NCBI GenBank assembly: GCA_016930645.1
Contig: JAFGGH010000071.1
Coordinates: 1 to 43,335 of the forward strand
Reading direction: 5' to 3'
Length of the DNA: 43,335 nt
DNA from: Sedimentisphaerales bacterium
GTDB taxonomy: Bacteria; Planctomycetota; Phycisphaerae; Sedimentisphaerales; Anaerobacaceae
The position numbers were made by a program, and so were the translations under genes. The notes under the pieces were generated by a model that saw only the letters and a list, made by a program, of their open reading frames with translations, did no database searches and was not told where the DNA came from. Below, piece by piece: positions 17,531 through 25,635 of the stretch (the first letter of the stretch is position 1; each line of letters begins with the position of its first letter).

Positions 17531-18376
17531 ATGAAAGATAAAAAAAGAGGATTTACATTAGTCGAATTGCTGGTGGTAATTGCGATTATAGCTTTGCTGC
17601 TCGCGGTCCTGATGCCGGCCTTGAACGTGGCACGGGAACTTGCCAACACTGCTGTTTGCGGTTCAAATCTTAGCCAGATAACGAAGGCTCTTTATTTATA
17701 CATGATGAATTACGATGAAAATACAGTGTTCGCTATACGCAACGCAAACAGTCCTGGTGATACGGCTTTGTACTGGATGGGCAAGCTGGGTAAGTATATG
17801 GGCGACCCTATGTACGGTGAACAATACGAGAAGGGAGAGGTCATAAAAGTTTTAATATGTCCTTCAGCGCCGGCTAAGAGAGCCGATGAGGGCGTGGATC
17901 TAAGTTCTCTTGGTAATGATGGCTTGGCGGGCAAGGCAAAAGTGCCGTGGACCCAACGCAGAATACATGAAGAGGACAATGAATACAGGGAAACTATAGG
18001 CGGTTATGGTATAAATGCGTGGATAGCGTATGATTCTTTTTATCCGACTAGAAGTAGCGGCTCTTCAGCCTTTAAAAAACATATTGATATACCGAATGAA
18101 ACGCCGATTTTCGCTGATTGCACTTGGATTTGCGGTTGGCCTCTGAAGTTAAGTTTAAATCCTGCACCAACTGCGGCTCAAGTTGAGATACTGAATTGTC
18201 CATGGCTTGCCGCTTCAACTAATGAAATGTGGCACTTCCTCATAGACCGTCATCGTATGAAGATTAATATAGCATTCAAAGATACCCATGTAGAGACCGT
18301 ACCACTGAATAAGCTCTGGTCCTTACCATGGCATAGAGATTTCGAAAAGACAGATACAGTCAACTTACCAAGATAA
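17531..18376 (+). CDS. Prepilin-type (pseudopilin G-like) planctomycete protein
   Basis: This 281-residue protein begins [28 protein letters not shown], a perfect type IV prepilin signal with Glu5. Planctomycetes carry large families of such stand-alone pseudopilin-like proteins. The helix is followed by '[19 protein letters not shown]', and the C-terminus has '[19 protein letters not shown]' and 'LPWHRDF', both typical of the family. I chose the ATG at 17531, preceded by GGTGGGA; a TTG at 17507 is in frame upstream. It is monocistronic. Given its prepilin signal it could be processed by the same peptidase as the gsp pseudopilins; its function is unknown. Confidence 0.85.
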   Translation: MKDKKRGFTLVELLVVIAIIALLLAVLMPALNVARELANTAVCGSNLSQITKALYLYMMNYDENTVFAIRNANSPGDTALYWMGKLGKYMGDPMYGEQYEKGEVIKVLICPSAPAKRADEGVDLSSLGNDGLAGKAKVPWTQRRIHEEDNEYRETIGGYGINAWIAYDSFYPTRSSGSSAFKKHIDIPNETPIFADCTWICGWPLKLSLNPAPTAAQVEILNCPWLAASTNEMWHFLIDRHRMKINIAFKDTHVETVPLNKLWSLPWHRDFEKTDTVNLPR

Positions 18377-18399
18377 TTTCGAAACTGCAAAGCGGCTCG

Positions 18400-18554
18400 T
18401 TTACCCCGTTAAAGCACTTCGTTCTTTAATGAGGTAAAAGTAGTAATACCTCGAAGTTACATATCTATAATCTTCAAGCATCTGATACGAATCCAGACTG
18501 ATAAATTGGCATTTGTCGACAGGCGGTTTTTTTGTTAAACTGCTTTTTATTTTT
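18400..18554 (+). promoter_or_regulatory. Structured leader with intrinsic terminator directly before the aconitase ribosome site
   Basis: A 15-bp imperfect stem forms between 18400-18414 and 18424-18438. Its 3' arm (GAGGTA, 18431-18436) can alternatively pair with TACCTC (18447-18452). A terminator hairpin, GCGGTTT (18523-18529) with AAACTGC (18537-18543), is followed by TTTTTATTTTT (18544-18554). The aconitase CGGAGA ribosome site starts at the next base. Either this terminates the upstream pilin gene or it is a regulated leader for aconitase. Confidence 0.45.
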
Positions 18555-18570
18555 CGGAGAAAACGCGAAA

Positions 18571-20535
18571 ATGAAAGGCACATTAGTTCAGAAAATACTG
18601 GCTGGACATATTATCGACGGGGAGCTTTCGGCTGGCAGTCCAATAGGTATTCGGATAGACCAGACCCTTACTCAGGACGCGACAGGCACTACGGCGTTTT
18701 TGTTATATGAATCTATGAGTAACGGCCAGGTCAAAACGGATTTATCGGCTAGCTATATCGACCATAACACAAGCCAGTTTGGCCCGGAGAACCACAACGA
18801 CCATTTATACCTGCAGACAGTAGCCGCCAAATGCGGCGTATATCACTCACGGGCGGGAAACGGAATATGCCACCAGGTTCATCTGGAGCGTTTTGCCAAA
18901 CCCGGCGCGATCCTTTTAGGCAGCGATTCGCACACACCGACGGCAGGCGGAATAGGCAGCATCGCAATCGGCGCAGGCGGAATGGATGTAGCGGTCGCGA
19001 TGGGCGGCGGCGCGTTTTATCTTTCCTGTCCGAAGGTCCTCGGTGTTAAATTAACAGGCCGATTGAATGACTGGATAGCGGCGAAAGATGTGATATTAAA
19101 ACTGCTCAGTCTCCTGACCACAAAGGGAAATGTCGGCTGGGCGGTGGAATATTTCGGCGAGGGTGTAAAAACTCTGACAGTGCCGCAGCGTGCGACAATA
19201 ACGAATATGGGCGCAGAATTAGGAGTTACAACGAGTATTTTCCCGAGCGATGAGCAGACGGGAAAATTTTTATCTGCGCAGAAACGGCACAGCGACTATA
19301 AACCGTTAACGGCTGACGCAGACGCCGAATACGAAAAAATTATTGAGATAAATTTGTCCGAGCTTGAGCCTTTAGCAGCATGTCCATCTTCACCGGATAA
19401 TGTTAAAATGGTATCTGAACTTTCTGGGACAGAGGTCGGCCAGGTCATAATCGGCAGTTGTACCAATTCAAGCTTTACAGACCTTATGATGGTTGCAGGA
19501 GGCCTGAAAGGCAGACACGTCAATAATATGGTGGAACTGGCAATCGCTCCGGGCAGCAGGGAGGTTTTGAATATGCTTGCCCGAAACGGAGCTTTAGCTG
19601 ATATGATTAGCGCCGGGGCAAGAATTCTCGAATCGGCATGCGGGCCTTGCATCGGTCAGGGCTTTTCGCCGGCTGATGACGTGGTAACGCTGCGGACATT
19701 TAACCGTAACTTCGCAGGCAGAACCGGCACTAAAAACGATAAGGCTTATTTAGTCAGCCCCGAAACTGCGGTCGCGGCGGCATTGACAGGCAAAATTACC
19801 GACCCGCGAGAGCTTGGTATCGAATACCCCAAAATCGAATTGCCCGAAGAGTTTTTAATCGATGACAGTATGATTGAAAAACCGTTGCCGGCCGACCAGA
19901 CGGCAAAGGTTGAGATATTACGCGGTCCTACAATTGTCGTACCCGAATCGCCGCAGAAATTACCAAAGGAATTAGCCGGACAGGTTCTAATCAAGGTCGG
20001 CGACAAAATAACAACAGACCATATTATGCCTGCCGGCACATTTTTGAAATTCCGCTCGAATGTTCCCCAATACGCAAAGTATGTCTTTAACTGTTTTAAT
20101 AAACCGGATTCGGTGACCTTTGCCGAAAGAAGCCTGGAGCTTAAAAAATCCGGAATCGGCGGAATCATCGTCGCAGGCACAAGTTACGGACAAGGCTCGA
20201 GCAGGGAGCACGCCGCTCTTTGCCCGATGTATCTCGGTGTCAGGGTAGTCCTGGCAAAGAGCATAGAGAGAATCCACAAGGCTAACCTGCTCAACTTCTG
20301 TATCATGCCGCTCGAATTCGCCGACAGCAGTGTCTATGAAAAAGTAAACCAGGGCGATGAATTGATAATAGATAACCTGACCGAAGCTATTAATGGCGAT
20401 AATGAAATTAAAATTTCAAACAAAAGCAAGAGCTTTGAGTTTACCGGCAAGCTGAATTTATCGAAACGCGACAGGGATATTTTGCTCAGCGGCGGTCTTT
20501 TGAGTTATACGAAGAAAACGGCAAGTGGTAAATAA
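18571..20535 (+). CDS. acn: Aconitate hydratase
   Basis: This 654-residue [4Fe-4S] enzyme interconverts citrate and isocitrate in the TCA cycle. Seen: 'YIDHNTSQ' and 'LGSDSHTPTAGGIGS' in the N-terminal domains; cluster ligands in GSCTNSS (about 296) and ACGPCIG (about 357 and 360); 'GDKITTDHIMPAG' at the swivel-domain start; and 'GSSREHAAL' (about 545) with the substrate-binding Ser/Arg. It belongs to the compact ~650-residue bacterial aconitase type. ATG 18571 is preceded by CGGAGA; the frame is open from 18532, but that segment is the terminator region. Its stop overlaps the start of the next gene by 11 bp. Confidence 0.95.
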   Translation: MKGTLVQKILAGHIIDGELSAGSPIGIRIDQTLTQDATGTTAFLLYESMSNGQVKTDLSASYIDHNTSQFGPENHNDHLYLQTVAAKCGVYHSRAGNGICHQVHLERFAKPGAILLGSDSHTPTAGGIGSIAIGAGGMDVAVAMGGGAFYLSCPKVLGVKLTGRLNDWIAAKDVILKLLSLLTTKGNVGWAVEYFGEGVKTLTVPQRATITNMGAELGVTTSIFPSDEQTGKFLSAQKRHSDYKPLTADADAEYEKIIEINLSELEPLAACPSSPDNVKMVSELSGTEVGQVIIGSCTNSSFTDLMMVAGGLKGRHVNNMVELAIAPGSREVLNMLARNGALADMISAGARILESACGPCIGQGFSPADDVVTLRTFNRNFAGRTGTKNDKAYLVSPETAVAAALTGKITDPRELGIEYPKIELPEEFLIDDSMIEKPLPADQTAKVEILRGPTIVVPESPQKLPKELAGQVLIKVGDKITTDHIMPAGTFLKFRSNVPQYAKYVFNCFNKPDSVTFAERSLELKKSGIGGIIVAGTSYGQGSSREHAALCPMYLGVRVVLAKSIERIHKANLLNFCIMPLEFADSSVYEKVNQGDELIIDNLTEAINGDNEIKISNKSKSFEFTGKLNLSKRDRDILLSGGLLSYTKKTASGK

Positions 20536-21046
20536 GACAATAACAATTTTTGGAACAAGCAGGGCTAAGCCCGGTGATGAAATTTTTGAGCTGGCTTATG
20601 AAATGGGCGGGTCTTTGGCCCAGGCCGGTTTTACGCTCGCCAACGGCGGTTACGGCGGGACGATGCTCGCCGCCGCTAAGGGAGCAAACCAGGCGGGCGG
20701 AGAGGTAATCGGAATTACCTGTTCGGCCTTCAAATCAAAGGCCAACGAATTTATTACAAAAGAGATTATAACAGCTTCACTCGACGAAAGGTTGGATAAA
20801 CTGATTGAGCTTGGCGACCATTATGTCGTTTTGCCGGGCGGAACCGGCACATTACTCGAATTGGCAAAGGTGTGGGAGCTTAAGAATAAAGACTTTTTGA
20901 GTACGGACAAATCGATTATAATCATAGGTGGTTTATGGGACGGCTTGTTGGAGCTGATAGCAAAAGACGACGCAGACGGCATCCGGCATATCCGACAGGC
21001 CGCAGGCCCAAAACAGGTTGTCGATTTCTTAAACAGCCTGATGTAA
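20525..21046 (+). CDS. LOG-family (TIGR00725-like) putative nucleotide-processing protein
   Basis: This 173-residue Rossmann-like protein has 'ITIFGTSRAKPGD', 'LANGGYGGTMLAAAKGA', and the LOG-family motif PGGTGTLLEL (about 102-111). LOG proteins hydrolyse cytokinin-type or other nucleoside monophosphates, but bacterial paralogues vary, so the substrate here is unknown. The GTG start at 20525 lies inside the last codons of aconitase, which suggests translational coupling. Length fits the short LOG-like subgroup. Confidence 0.85.
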   Translation: MVNKTITIFGTSRAKPGDEIFELAYEMGGSLAQAGFTLANGGYGGTMLAAAKGANQAGGEVIGITCSAFKSKANEFITKEIITASLDERLDKLIELGDHYVVLPGGTGTLLELAKVWELKNKDFLSTDKSIIIIGGLWDGLLELIAKDDADGIRHIRQAAGPKQVVDFLNSLM

Positions 21047-21075
21047 AAGAATGTACCCCTGTTAGGAAGAAAAAA

Positions 21076-21879
21076 ATGGTCAGGTATATATTATTAGTGC
21101 TTTTATTACTACTTCCTGCAAATGCCGCTGACGATATAAGCCAAAAGGAAGCAAAGAAACCGCTGTTGCGGGATGGCTTTGTTCTTATGGGGGTTGACGG
21201 CAAAGTTTTTGCCCGTGCAGACAAATGGTATTTCGAGCTGCAGGAAGATGTAAGCGACGGCAGAGCGGCGATTCGAAAAGGTACTAAGCTGCAAATGCTC
21301 GAATCAGCCGGTCTTGAAAAAATGCTGACATATATATCGGATAAGCCTCAAAGTTCGTTTAGATTGTATAACGCGATGATTGCAACATACCAGGGGCAGA
21401 ATTTTATATTTTGTGATTACTTCGTCCCCATTGCCGAGCAAACCGAACCCGCCAAAACAGAAAAACCCGGAAGCAAAGATGTAGAAACCGAAATCCCAAT
21501 CAATGAGCCGAACGATACTGTGGTGATACCGCAGGAAATCATCGACAAGCTCAGTACCCGCCGCATTATTCAGCCCCAGCAGCTCAAGCAGGGAATCGAG
21601 CTGAAACAGGATTCGATTCTTGCCGGCAGGTGCGGCTTTATTGAAAAGAGCGGTGACAAGTGGTTGTTCATGTTCGATTCGCTCGGCAGAAATAAAGCCA
21701 AAGCCTCCCTTGAGCTGCTACCTTGCCATGCCCTTGAAAGAGCCCAGAGAAAACAGGCTGAAGAGCCGGAGAAAATCCGTTTCAGGATTTCCGGAATAGT
21801 AACCAAATACAAAGGGAAATACTACCTGCTGCTGCAGAGAGTTACGCCTGCGTATAATTACGGCAATTTCGGAAGCTAA
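21076..21879 (+). CDS. Exported hypothetical protein with two repeated beta modules
   Basis: I do not recognise this 267-residue protein. It has a clear signal peptide (MVRYILLVLLLLLPANA), so it should be periplasmic or envelope-located. Two similar modules are visible: 'GVDGKVFARADKWYFEL...' (about 36-75) and 'CGFIEKSGDKWLFMFD...' (about 190-210). Each is followed by a 'L..LES/LPC..LE+' helix and a 'TYQGQNFIFCDYF' or 'KYKGKYYLLLQRV' strand. AGGAAG lies directly before the ATG at 21076; the longer open frame from 20935 overlaps the LOG gene and is not used. It lies between the LOG gene and hisD. Confidence 0.75.
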   Translation: MVRYILLVLLLLLPANAADDISQKEAKKPLLRDGFVLMGVDGKVFARADKWYFELQEDVSDGRAAIRKGTKLQMLESAGLEKMLTYISDKPQSSFRLYNAMIATYQGQNFIFCDYFVPIAEQTEPAKTEKPGSKDVETEIPINEPNDTVVIPQEIIDKLSTRRIIQPQQLKQGIELKQDSILAGRCGFIEKSGDKWLFMFDSLGRNKAKASLELLPCHALERAQRKQAEEPEKIRFRISGIVTKYKGKYYLLLQRVTPAYNYGNFGS

Positions 21880-21890
21880 CAGGTGCAGCC

Positions 21891-23210
21891 TTGAATGATA
21901 TGCTCGATAAAATAATGATTCGGTCATCTTTGCCGAATTTTAAGGGGCGGTTAAGCCGGCTGCGCAAACTTCTTCAAGAGGCTTCTTATTTTTCACCCGG
22001 CGATGAAAATCACAAAAAGCTCGTCGAGATTCTCAATACTGTAAAGGTACGCAAAGACGCCGCATTGATTGAGTACACCGACAGATTTGATAAGGTAAAA
22101 TTAACCGCCGATAAGCTGAGAGTCTCTGGCGAAGAGCTTAAGCAGGCACACAGTAAAATCGAACCCGGCCTGCTCAAGCCGCTCCGGCAGGCGATAGAGA
22201 ATGTCCGGCAATACCAGCAGGAAATATTTATCGGCAAAGATAAACAATGCTCAGGCGGCTGCGGAATAAAATATACGCCTGTATCAAGAGCCGGTCTTTG
22301 CATTCCCGGAGCCTCGGCTCCTTTGCCGTCAACTGTGATAATGACAGCCGTACCCGCGCAGGTAGCAGGCGTTGAGGAAATAGCTGTCGTTTCACCGCCA
22401 AGGTTTAATGGTGATATACATCCGGTGATTTTGGGTTTATGTTACGAACTTGGCATAGAACAAGTATATCGTATCGGTGGTGCACAAGCCGTTGCGGCGC
22501 TTGCCTACGGAACCGAGACGGTAAAACCGGTCGATAAGATAGTAGGCCCGGGTAACCGGTGGGTGCAGATGGCCAAGAAGGAAGTCTTCGCCATGGTGGA
22601 TATCGATTCGGTTGCAGGGCCGAGCGAGGTACTTGTTATCGCAAACAACTCCGCCAATCCCAAATTTGTCGCCGCCGATATGCTCAGCCAGGCTGAGCAC
22701 GCGCCGGGCAGCGCGCTATTGTTTACAAATTCAGAGCAATTAGCAAAGCAGGTTATAAATGAGCTTGCCGAACAGGTCAGTAAGTTGAGCAGGGCAAAAG
22801 AGACACTCGATTGCCTTATCAAATTCGGTGGAATAGTTGTATTCGATAACCTTAAAGACGCTGTCGAGCAAGCTAATCAGTTTGCGCCCGAGCATTTGCA
22901 GATTCAATGCGGCGATGACAGCAGAGGCATAGCTGATAAAATCGAAAATGCCGGAGCGATTTTTATCGGCGATTTTACGCCGGTGGCGGTCGGTGATTAC
23001 TGGGCCGGGCCAAGCCATACACTCCCTACTGGTCAGACTGCCAGATTTTTCAGCCCTCTAAGTGCTAATGATTTTATCAAATCGACCAGCATCATCGAAT
23101 ACGATAAAAACAAGCTCGAACGAAGCAGCGAGGATATTATCCGGCTTGCCCAGATTGAGGGTTTAGACGCCCATGCCAACAGTGTTAAAATTCGCACCTC
23201 GAAAAATTAA
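21891..23210 (+). CDS. hisD: Histidinol dehydrogenase
   Basis: This 439-residue zinc- and NAD-dependent enzyme oxidises L-histidinol to L-histidine, the last step of histidine synthesis. Seen: 'VPASAP'-equivalent 'GLCIPGASAPLPSTVIM'; 'GGAQAVAALAYGTETV'; 'KIVGPGNRWVQMAKKEV'; the zinc-site region SQAEHAPGS (about 264-272); and 'AGPSHTLPTGQTARF' near the C-terminus. Length is typical. A TTG at 21891 with AGGTG 5 nt upstream is the likely start; ATG 21900 is the alternative. No other his gene is nearby. The trp promoter begins only 3 bp after its stop. Confidence 0.95.
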   Translation: MNDMLDKIMIRSSLPNFKGRLSRLRKLLQEASYFSPGDENHKKLVEILNTVKVRKDAALIEYTDRFDKVKLTADKLRVSGEELKQAHSKIEPGLLKPLRQAIENVRQYQQEIFIGKDKQCSGGCGIKYTPVSRAGLCIPGASAPLPSTVIMTAVPAQVAGVEEIAVVSPPRFNGDIHPVILGLCYELGIEQVYRIGGAQAVAALAYGTETVKPVDKIVGPGNRWVQMAKKEVFAMVDIDSVAGPSEVLVIANNSANPKFVAADMLSQAEHAPGSALLFTNSEQLAKQVINELAEQVSKLSRAKETLDCLIKFGGIVVFDNLKDAVEQANQFAPEHLQIQCGDDSRGIADKIENAGAIFIGDFTPVAVGDYWAGPSHTLPTGQTARFFSPLSANDFIKSTSIIEYDKNKLERSSEDIIRLAQIEGLDAHANSVKIRTSKN

Positions 23211-23212
23211 GC

Positions 23213-23241
23213 TTGACTTGGGGCGAAAATTTTGGTTTAAT
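23213..23241 (+). promoter_or_regulatory. trp operon promoter
   Basis: TTGACT (23213-23218) and TTTAAT (23236-23241) are separated by exactly 17 bp, immediately after the hisD stop. The predicted start at about 23248-23250 is only 1-3 nt before the leader-peptide ATG, so the leader RNA would be nearly leaderless. Confidence 0.65.
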
Positions 23242-23250
23242 ATAGGCACT

Positions 23251-23304
23251 ATGAAGCGAAACCGTAATGAAAACAGACGTAACTGGTGGTGGCCTGTCGG
23301 ATAA
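23251..23304 (+). CDS. trpL: trp operon leader peptide (three consecutive Trp codons)
   Basis: A 17-codon frame encodes MKRNRNENRRNWWWPVG. Three consecutive TGG codons lie at 23284-23292, close to the stop at 23302-23304. It sits between a sigma70-type promoter and an intrinsic terminator ahead of trpE. This is the layout of the enterobacterial trpL. Low charged tRNA-Trp should stall the ribosome on the TGG run, covering RNA segment 1 (23291-23300). Only a weak TAGG lies upstream of the ATG, so it may be translated as a near-leaderless message. Confidence 0.88.
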   Translation: MKRNRNENRRNWWWPVG

Positions 23305-23394
23305 AAAAGCCACAGGTCTGCGGTACTTCGCTAAATTAACGTAAGAAGAGAAAATTTTTGAAGCGGCCTGTTGGCAAAACAGGCTGCTTTTTTT
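23291..23394 (+). promoter_or_regulatory. trp attenuator: alternative 1:2, 2:3 and 3:4 RNA segments
   Basis: Segment 1 is GGCCTGTCGG (23291-23300), segment 2 GCCACAGGTC (23309-23318), segment 3 GGCCTGTTGGC (23365-23375), and segment 4 AACAGGCTGCT (23378-23388). Segments 1 and 3 share GGCCTGT and both complement segment 2; segment 3 also complements 4. Pairing 1:2 leaves the 3:4 terminator free to form. A ribosome stalled on the TGG codons masks segment 1, so 2:3 forms and trpE is transcribed. Confidence 0.85.
23362..23394 (+). terminator. Intrinsic terminator of the trp attenuator
   Basis: AGCGGCCTGTT (23362-23372) pairs with AACAGGCTGCT (23378-23388) over 11 bp, with one G-U pair and a GGCAA loop. 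Seven T follow (23388-23394). It is 54 bp upstream of the trpE start. Confidence 0.88.
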
Positions 23395-23447
23395 GTTTGT
23401 GTTTATGACCGTTTCAGGCTAAAAAATAGCAATTTGAGAAGGAATAT

Positions 23448-25043
23448 ATGGAAGATTACAGGCAAATAATAGAAAACGCCAAACCAGGCCGGATAATACC
23501 GATTATCCGGCAGCTCGAAATGACCGACCCGATGGACTTTTTCGCGAAGGTCAGTGACTACGGCAGGGCCAAAAACTGCTGCCTTTTTGAGTCGAGAGAG
23601 TACTTGGCAGGAACTGCCGCCCTTAGTTTCGGCACGGCCAGGCCCGCTTTGTATCTGACTGGCAAAGAAGCTCAGTTTGAAATAAAAGCGCTCAGCAAAA
23701 CCGGCAGGCGGATGTTGAAGTATCTGTCCGAACATAAGGAGCGTTTTGAATTTTGCCAATCGGTTGATTTCAGCGATGAGTCCATAACCGGAACCATCGA
23801 ACAAATCCAAGAAACAATCGACGAGCAAAGCAGGCTGACGACAACCAATCAGATGGATGTATTAAGGGCCGTTGCCTTTGCTTTCAAACTTGCAAGCAAA
23901 CCTTTCAGGGTTACGTGCGGATTACTTGGCGCTTTAAGCTACGATTTTATAGACCAGTTCGAGACTCTGCCGGCAAACAGCGAAGACCTCCTCGGAAATC
24001 CTGATTACGAATTGTACTTTGCAGACAATATTTTCCTGATGGACCACGAACACAAGAAAGGCTACATCATTGTAAACGTTATGATAACCAACGGCAACCG
24101 CGCCGATGCGCTTAATGAAGCTCAGCAATGCTTTGACTATTACGAGAACATAGCCCGTTTTGATACGCCAACAAGCAAAAAATACCAAAGCCCTTTGGCG
24201 GAAATTTCCACCGATACAGAACAGGCCGAATACGAGCAAATGGTCAATACCGCAAAAAAGCATATTATTGACGGTGACATCTTCCAGGTCGTGCTTTCCA
24301 GAACCAAGATGGTACCCTGCGGCGAAGAGCCGCTTGATATTTATAAAAATCTAAGAGAGCTGAACCCATCGCCTTATATGTTCTATCTCAATACGCCGGG
24401 CACGACGCTGATGGGTTCCAGCCCGGAGCTGAATCTAAGGGTAAGCGGCACCGAAAACCGCTCCGTTGAAATTCGACCAATCGCCGGAACAAAACCCCGT
24501 GGTAAAATCGCAGGTAATATCGATGCAGATACCGATTTCAGGTACGAAGCTGAGCTGAAGCTCGACCGCAAGGAACTGGCTGAGCATATTATGCTCGTTG
24601 ATTTGGCACGCAACGATATTGCCAGGGTATCTCAACCCGGCTCGCGTATTGTTACCGAGCTTCTCATCGCTGAAAAATACGAATCGGTGCAGCATCTGGT
24701 CAGCAACGTAAAAGGGCGGTTACGCAGCGACCTCGACGCTCTAAGCGCATATCTCGCGACTATGAATATGGGAACGTTGACTGGTGCTCCGAAAATCGAG
24801 GCTATGAAAATAATCCGCCAGTTGGAAAAAACAAAACGCGGCTACTACGGCGGAGCGGTTATGTACCTGACCGTTGACGGACAGTTCGACAGTTGCATTA
24901 CGATTCGCTCGCTACAAGTCAAAGACCATACCGCTTATATCCGTGTTGGCGCAGGTATCGTGCACGACTCGGTGCCCAAAACAGAATTTGAGGAAACAGA
25001 ACACAAGGCCGGCTCCTGTATGAGAGCACTACAAGAAAAATAA
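23448..25043 (+). CDS. trpE: Anthranilate synthase component I
   Basis: This 531-residue large subunit converts chorismate, with ammonia from TrpG, to anthranilate. Seen: the N-terminal 'CCLFESREYL' equivalent of the LLES feedback site that binds tryptophan (about 43-52), then the chorismate-binding domain (about 265-525). That domain has 'GDIFQVVLSR', 'NPSPYMFYL', 'GSSPE', 'RPIAGT.PRG', 'LVDLARNDIARV', 'GTLTGAPKIEAMKII' and 'GYYGGAVMYL'. AAGGA precedes the ATG. It is the first structural gene after the attenuator. Its stop is immediately followed by a dispersed 36-bp repeat also found at the end of trpG. Confidence 0.96.
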   Translation: MEDYRQIIENAKPGRIIPIIRQLEMTDPMDFFAKVSDYGRAKNCCLFESREYLAGTAALSFGTARPALYLTGKEAQFEIKALSKTGRRMLKYLSEHKERFEFCQSVDFSDESITGTIEQIQETIDEQSRLTTTNQMDVLRAVAFAFKLASKPFRVTCGLLGALSYDFIDQFETLPANSEDLLGNPDYELYFADNIFLMDHEHKKGYIIVNVMITNGNRADALNEAQQCFDYYENIARFDTPTSKKYQSPLAEISTDTEQAEYEQMVNTAKKHIIDGDIFQVVLSRTKMVPCGEEPLDIYKNLRELNPSPYMFYLNTPGTTLMGSSPELNLRVSGTENRSVEIRPIAGTKPRGKIAGNIDADTDFRYEAELKLDRKELAEHIMLVDLARNDIARVSQPGSRIVTELLIAEKYESVQHLVSNVKGRLRSDLDALSAYLATMNMGTLTGAPKIEAMKIIRQLEKTKRGYYGGAVMYLTVDGQFDSCITIRSLQVKDHTAYIRVGAGIVHDSVPKTEFEETEHKAGSCMRALQEK

Positions 25044-25105
25044 GCCACAGAGAAAGGATTAGATATATAGCCACAGAGGTCACAGAGAACACAGAGAAAA
25101 ATGAA
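25044..25105. repeat. cacagag-type dispersed repeat after trpE (left flank of inserted gene)
   Basis: The 36-bp unit at 25044-25079 (GCCACAGAGAAAGGATTAG..., ending GCCACAGAGG) recurs at 26221-26256 with one mismatch. It is followed by further CACAGAG units to about 25105. Orientation is 'cacagag', opposite to the right-hand cluster at 25421-25630. Confidence 0.75.
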
Positions 25106-25132
25106 TAAGAAAGTTGCTTGGAGTGATTAATA

Positions 25133-25384
25133 ATGAAGAAATTATTACAAGGAGAAGCTTTAGAAAAAAGAGCTATTGAACTTGGTTGTGATATCCAAGG
25201 TGACCCAATAACTCGAAGTTCTTCTGGGCGACATAGTCGAGCAGATGATTCAAAACTACAGAAGAGAGTTATTGAGGCCGAACGTAGTATTAGAGAGTCA
25301 AGAATTTGGATATTTGCTTTTTTTTCTGCTTGCGCTTCAATTATTAGTGCTATTACAGCAATTATTGCCGTAATAAGTGATTAA
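25133..25384 (+). CDS. Small predicted membrane protein inserted in the trp operon
   Basis: I do not recognise this 83-residue protein. It has a charged soluble N-terminal part (about 1-58) with a short helical stretch 'KLQKRVIEAERSIRESR' and one hydrophobic C-terminal segment (about 59-81) that should span the membrane. GGAG lies about 11 nt upstream. It is AT-rich compared with trpE and trpG and lies between inverted repeat clusters (25044-25105 and 25421-25630), so it is probably acquired. No role in tryptophan synthesis is expected. Confidence 0.55.
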   Translation: MKKLLQGEALEKRAIELGCDIQGDPITRSSSGRHSRADDSKLQKRVIEAERSIRESRIWIFAFFSACASIISAITAIIAVISD

Positions 25385-25420
25385 GAATTGTTTATAAAAT
25401 CGCGTCACAATTTATATTTG

Positions 25421-25630
25421 AGAAAAAATCCGTGTTAATCCGTGAAATCAGTGGCTAAAAAACTAAATAACTCTGTGAGCTCTGTGCTCTCTGTGGCTAT
25501 AATAATTCTGTGCTCTCTGTGGCAAAAAACTAAATAACTCTGTGAGCTCTGTGTTCTCTGTGGCTATAATAATTCTGTGCTCTCTGTGGCAAAAAATAAA
25601 AAAGAAAATACTCTGTGGCTAAAAAGGATT
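25421..25630. repeat. ctctgtg-type repeat cluster before trpG (right flank)
   Basis: Many CTCTGTGG(C) units occur here. A 67-bp tandem repeat has two copies, 25461-25527 and 25528-25594, that differ at one base (gtgctctct vs gtgttctct). The cluster runs up to the trpG ribosome region. Orientation is 'ctctgtg', the reverse complement of the left-hand cluster at 25044-25105. Confidence 0.8.
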
Positions 25631-25635
25631 AACCT

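Noticed and set aside
20935-21075. Arg-rich extension of the exported protein
   Set aside because: It overlaps the LOG-family gene and would bury the signal peptide. ATG 21076 has AGGAAG directly upstream.
25421-25630. Possible CRISPR array
   Set aside because: The repeats are short degenerate ctctgtg units and a two-copy 67-bp duplication. There are no unique spacers of constant length and no cas genes.
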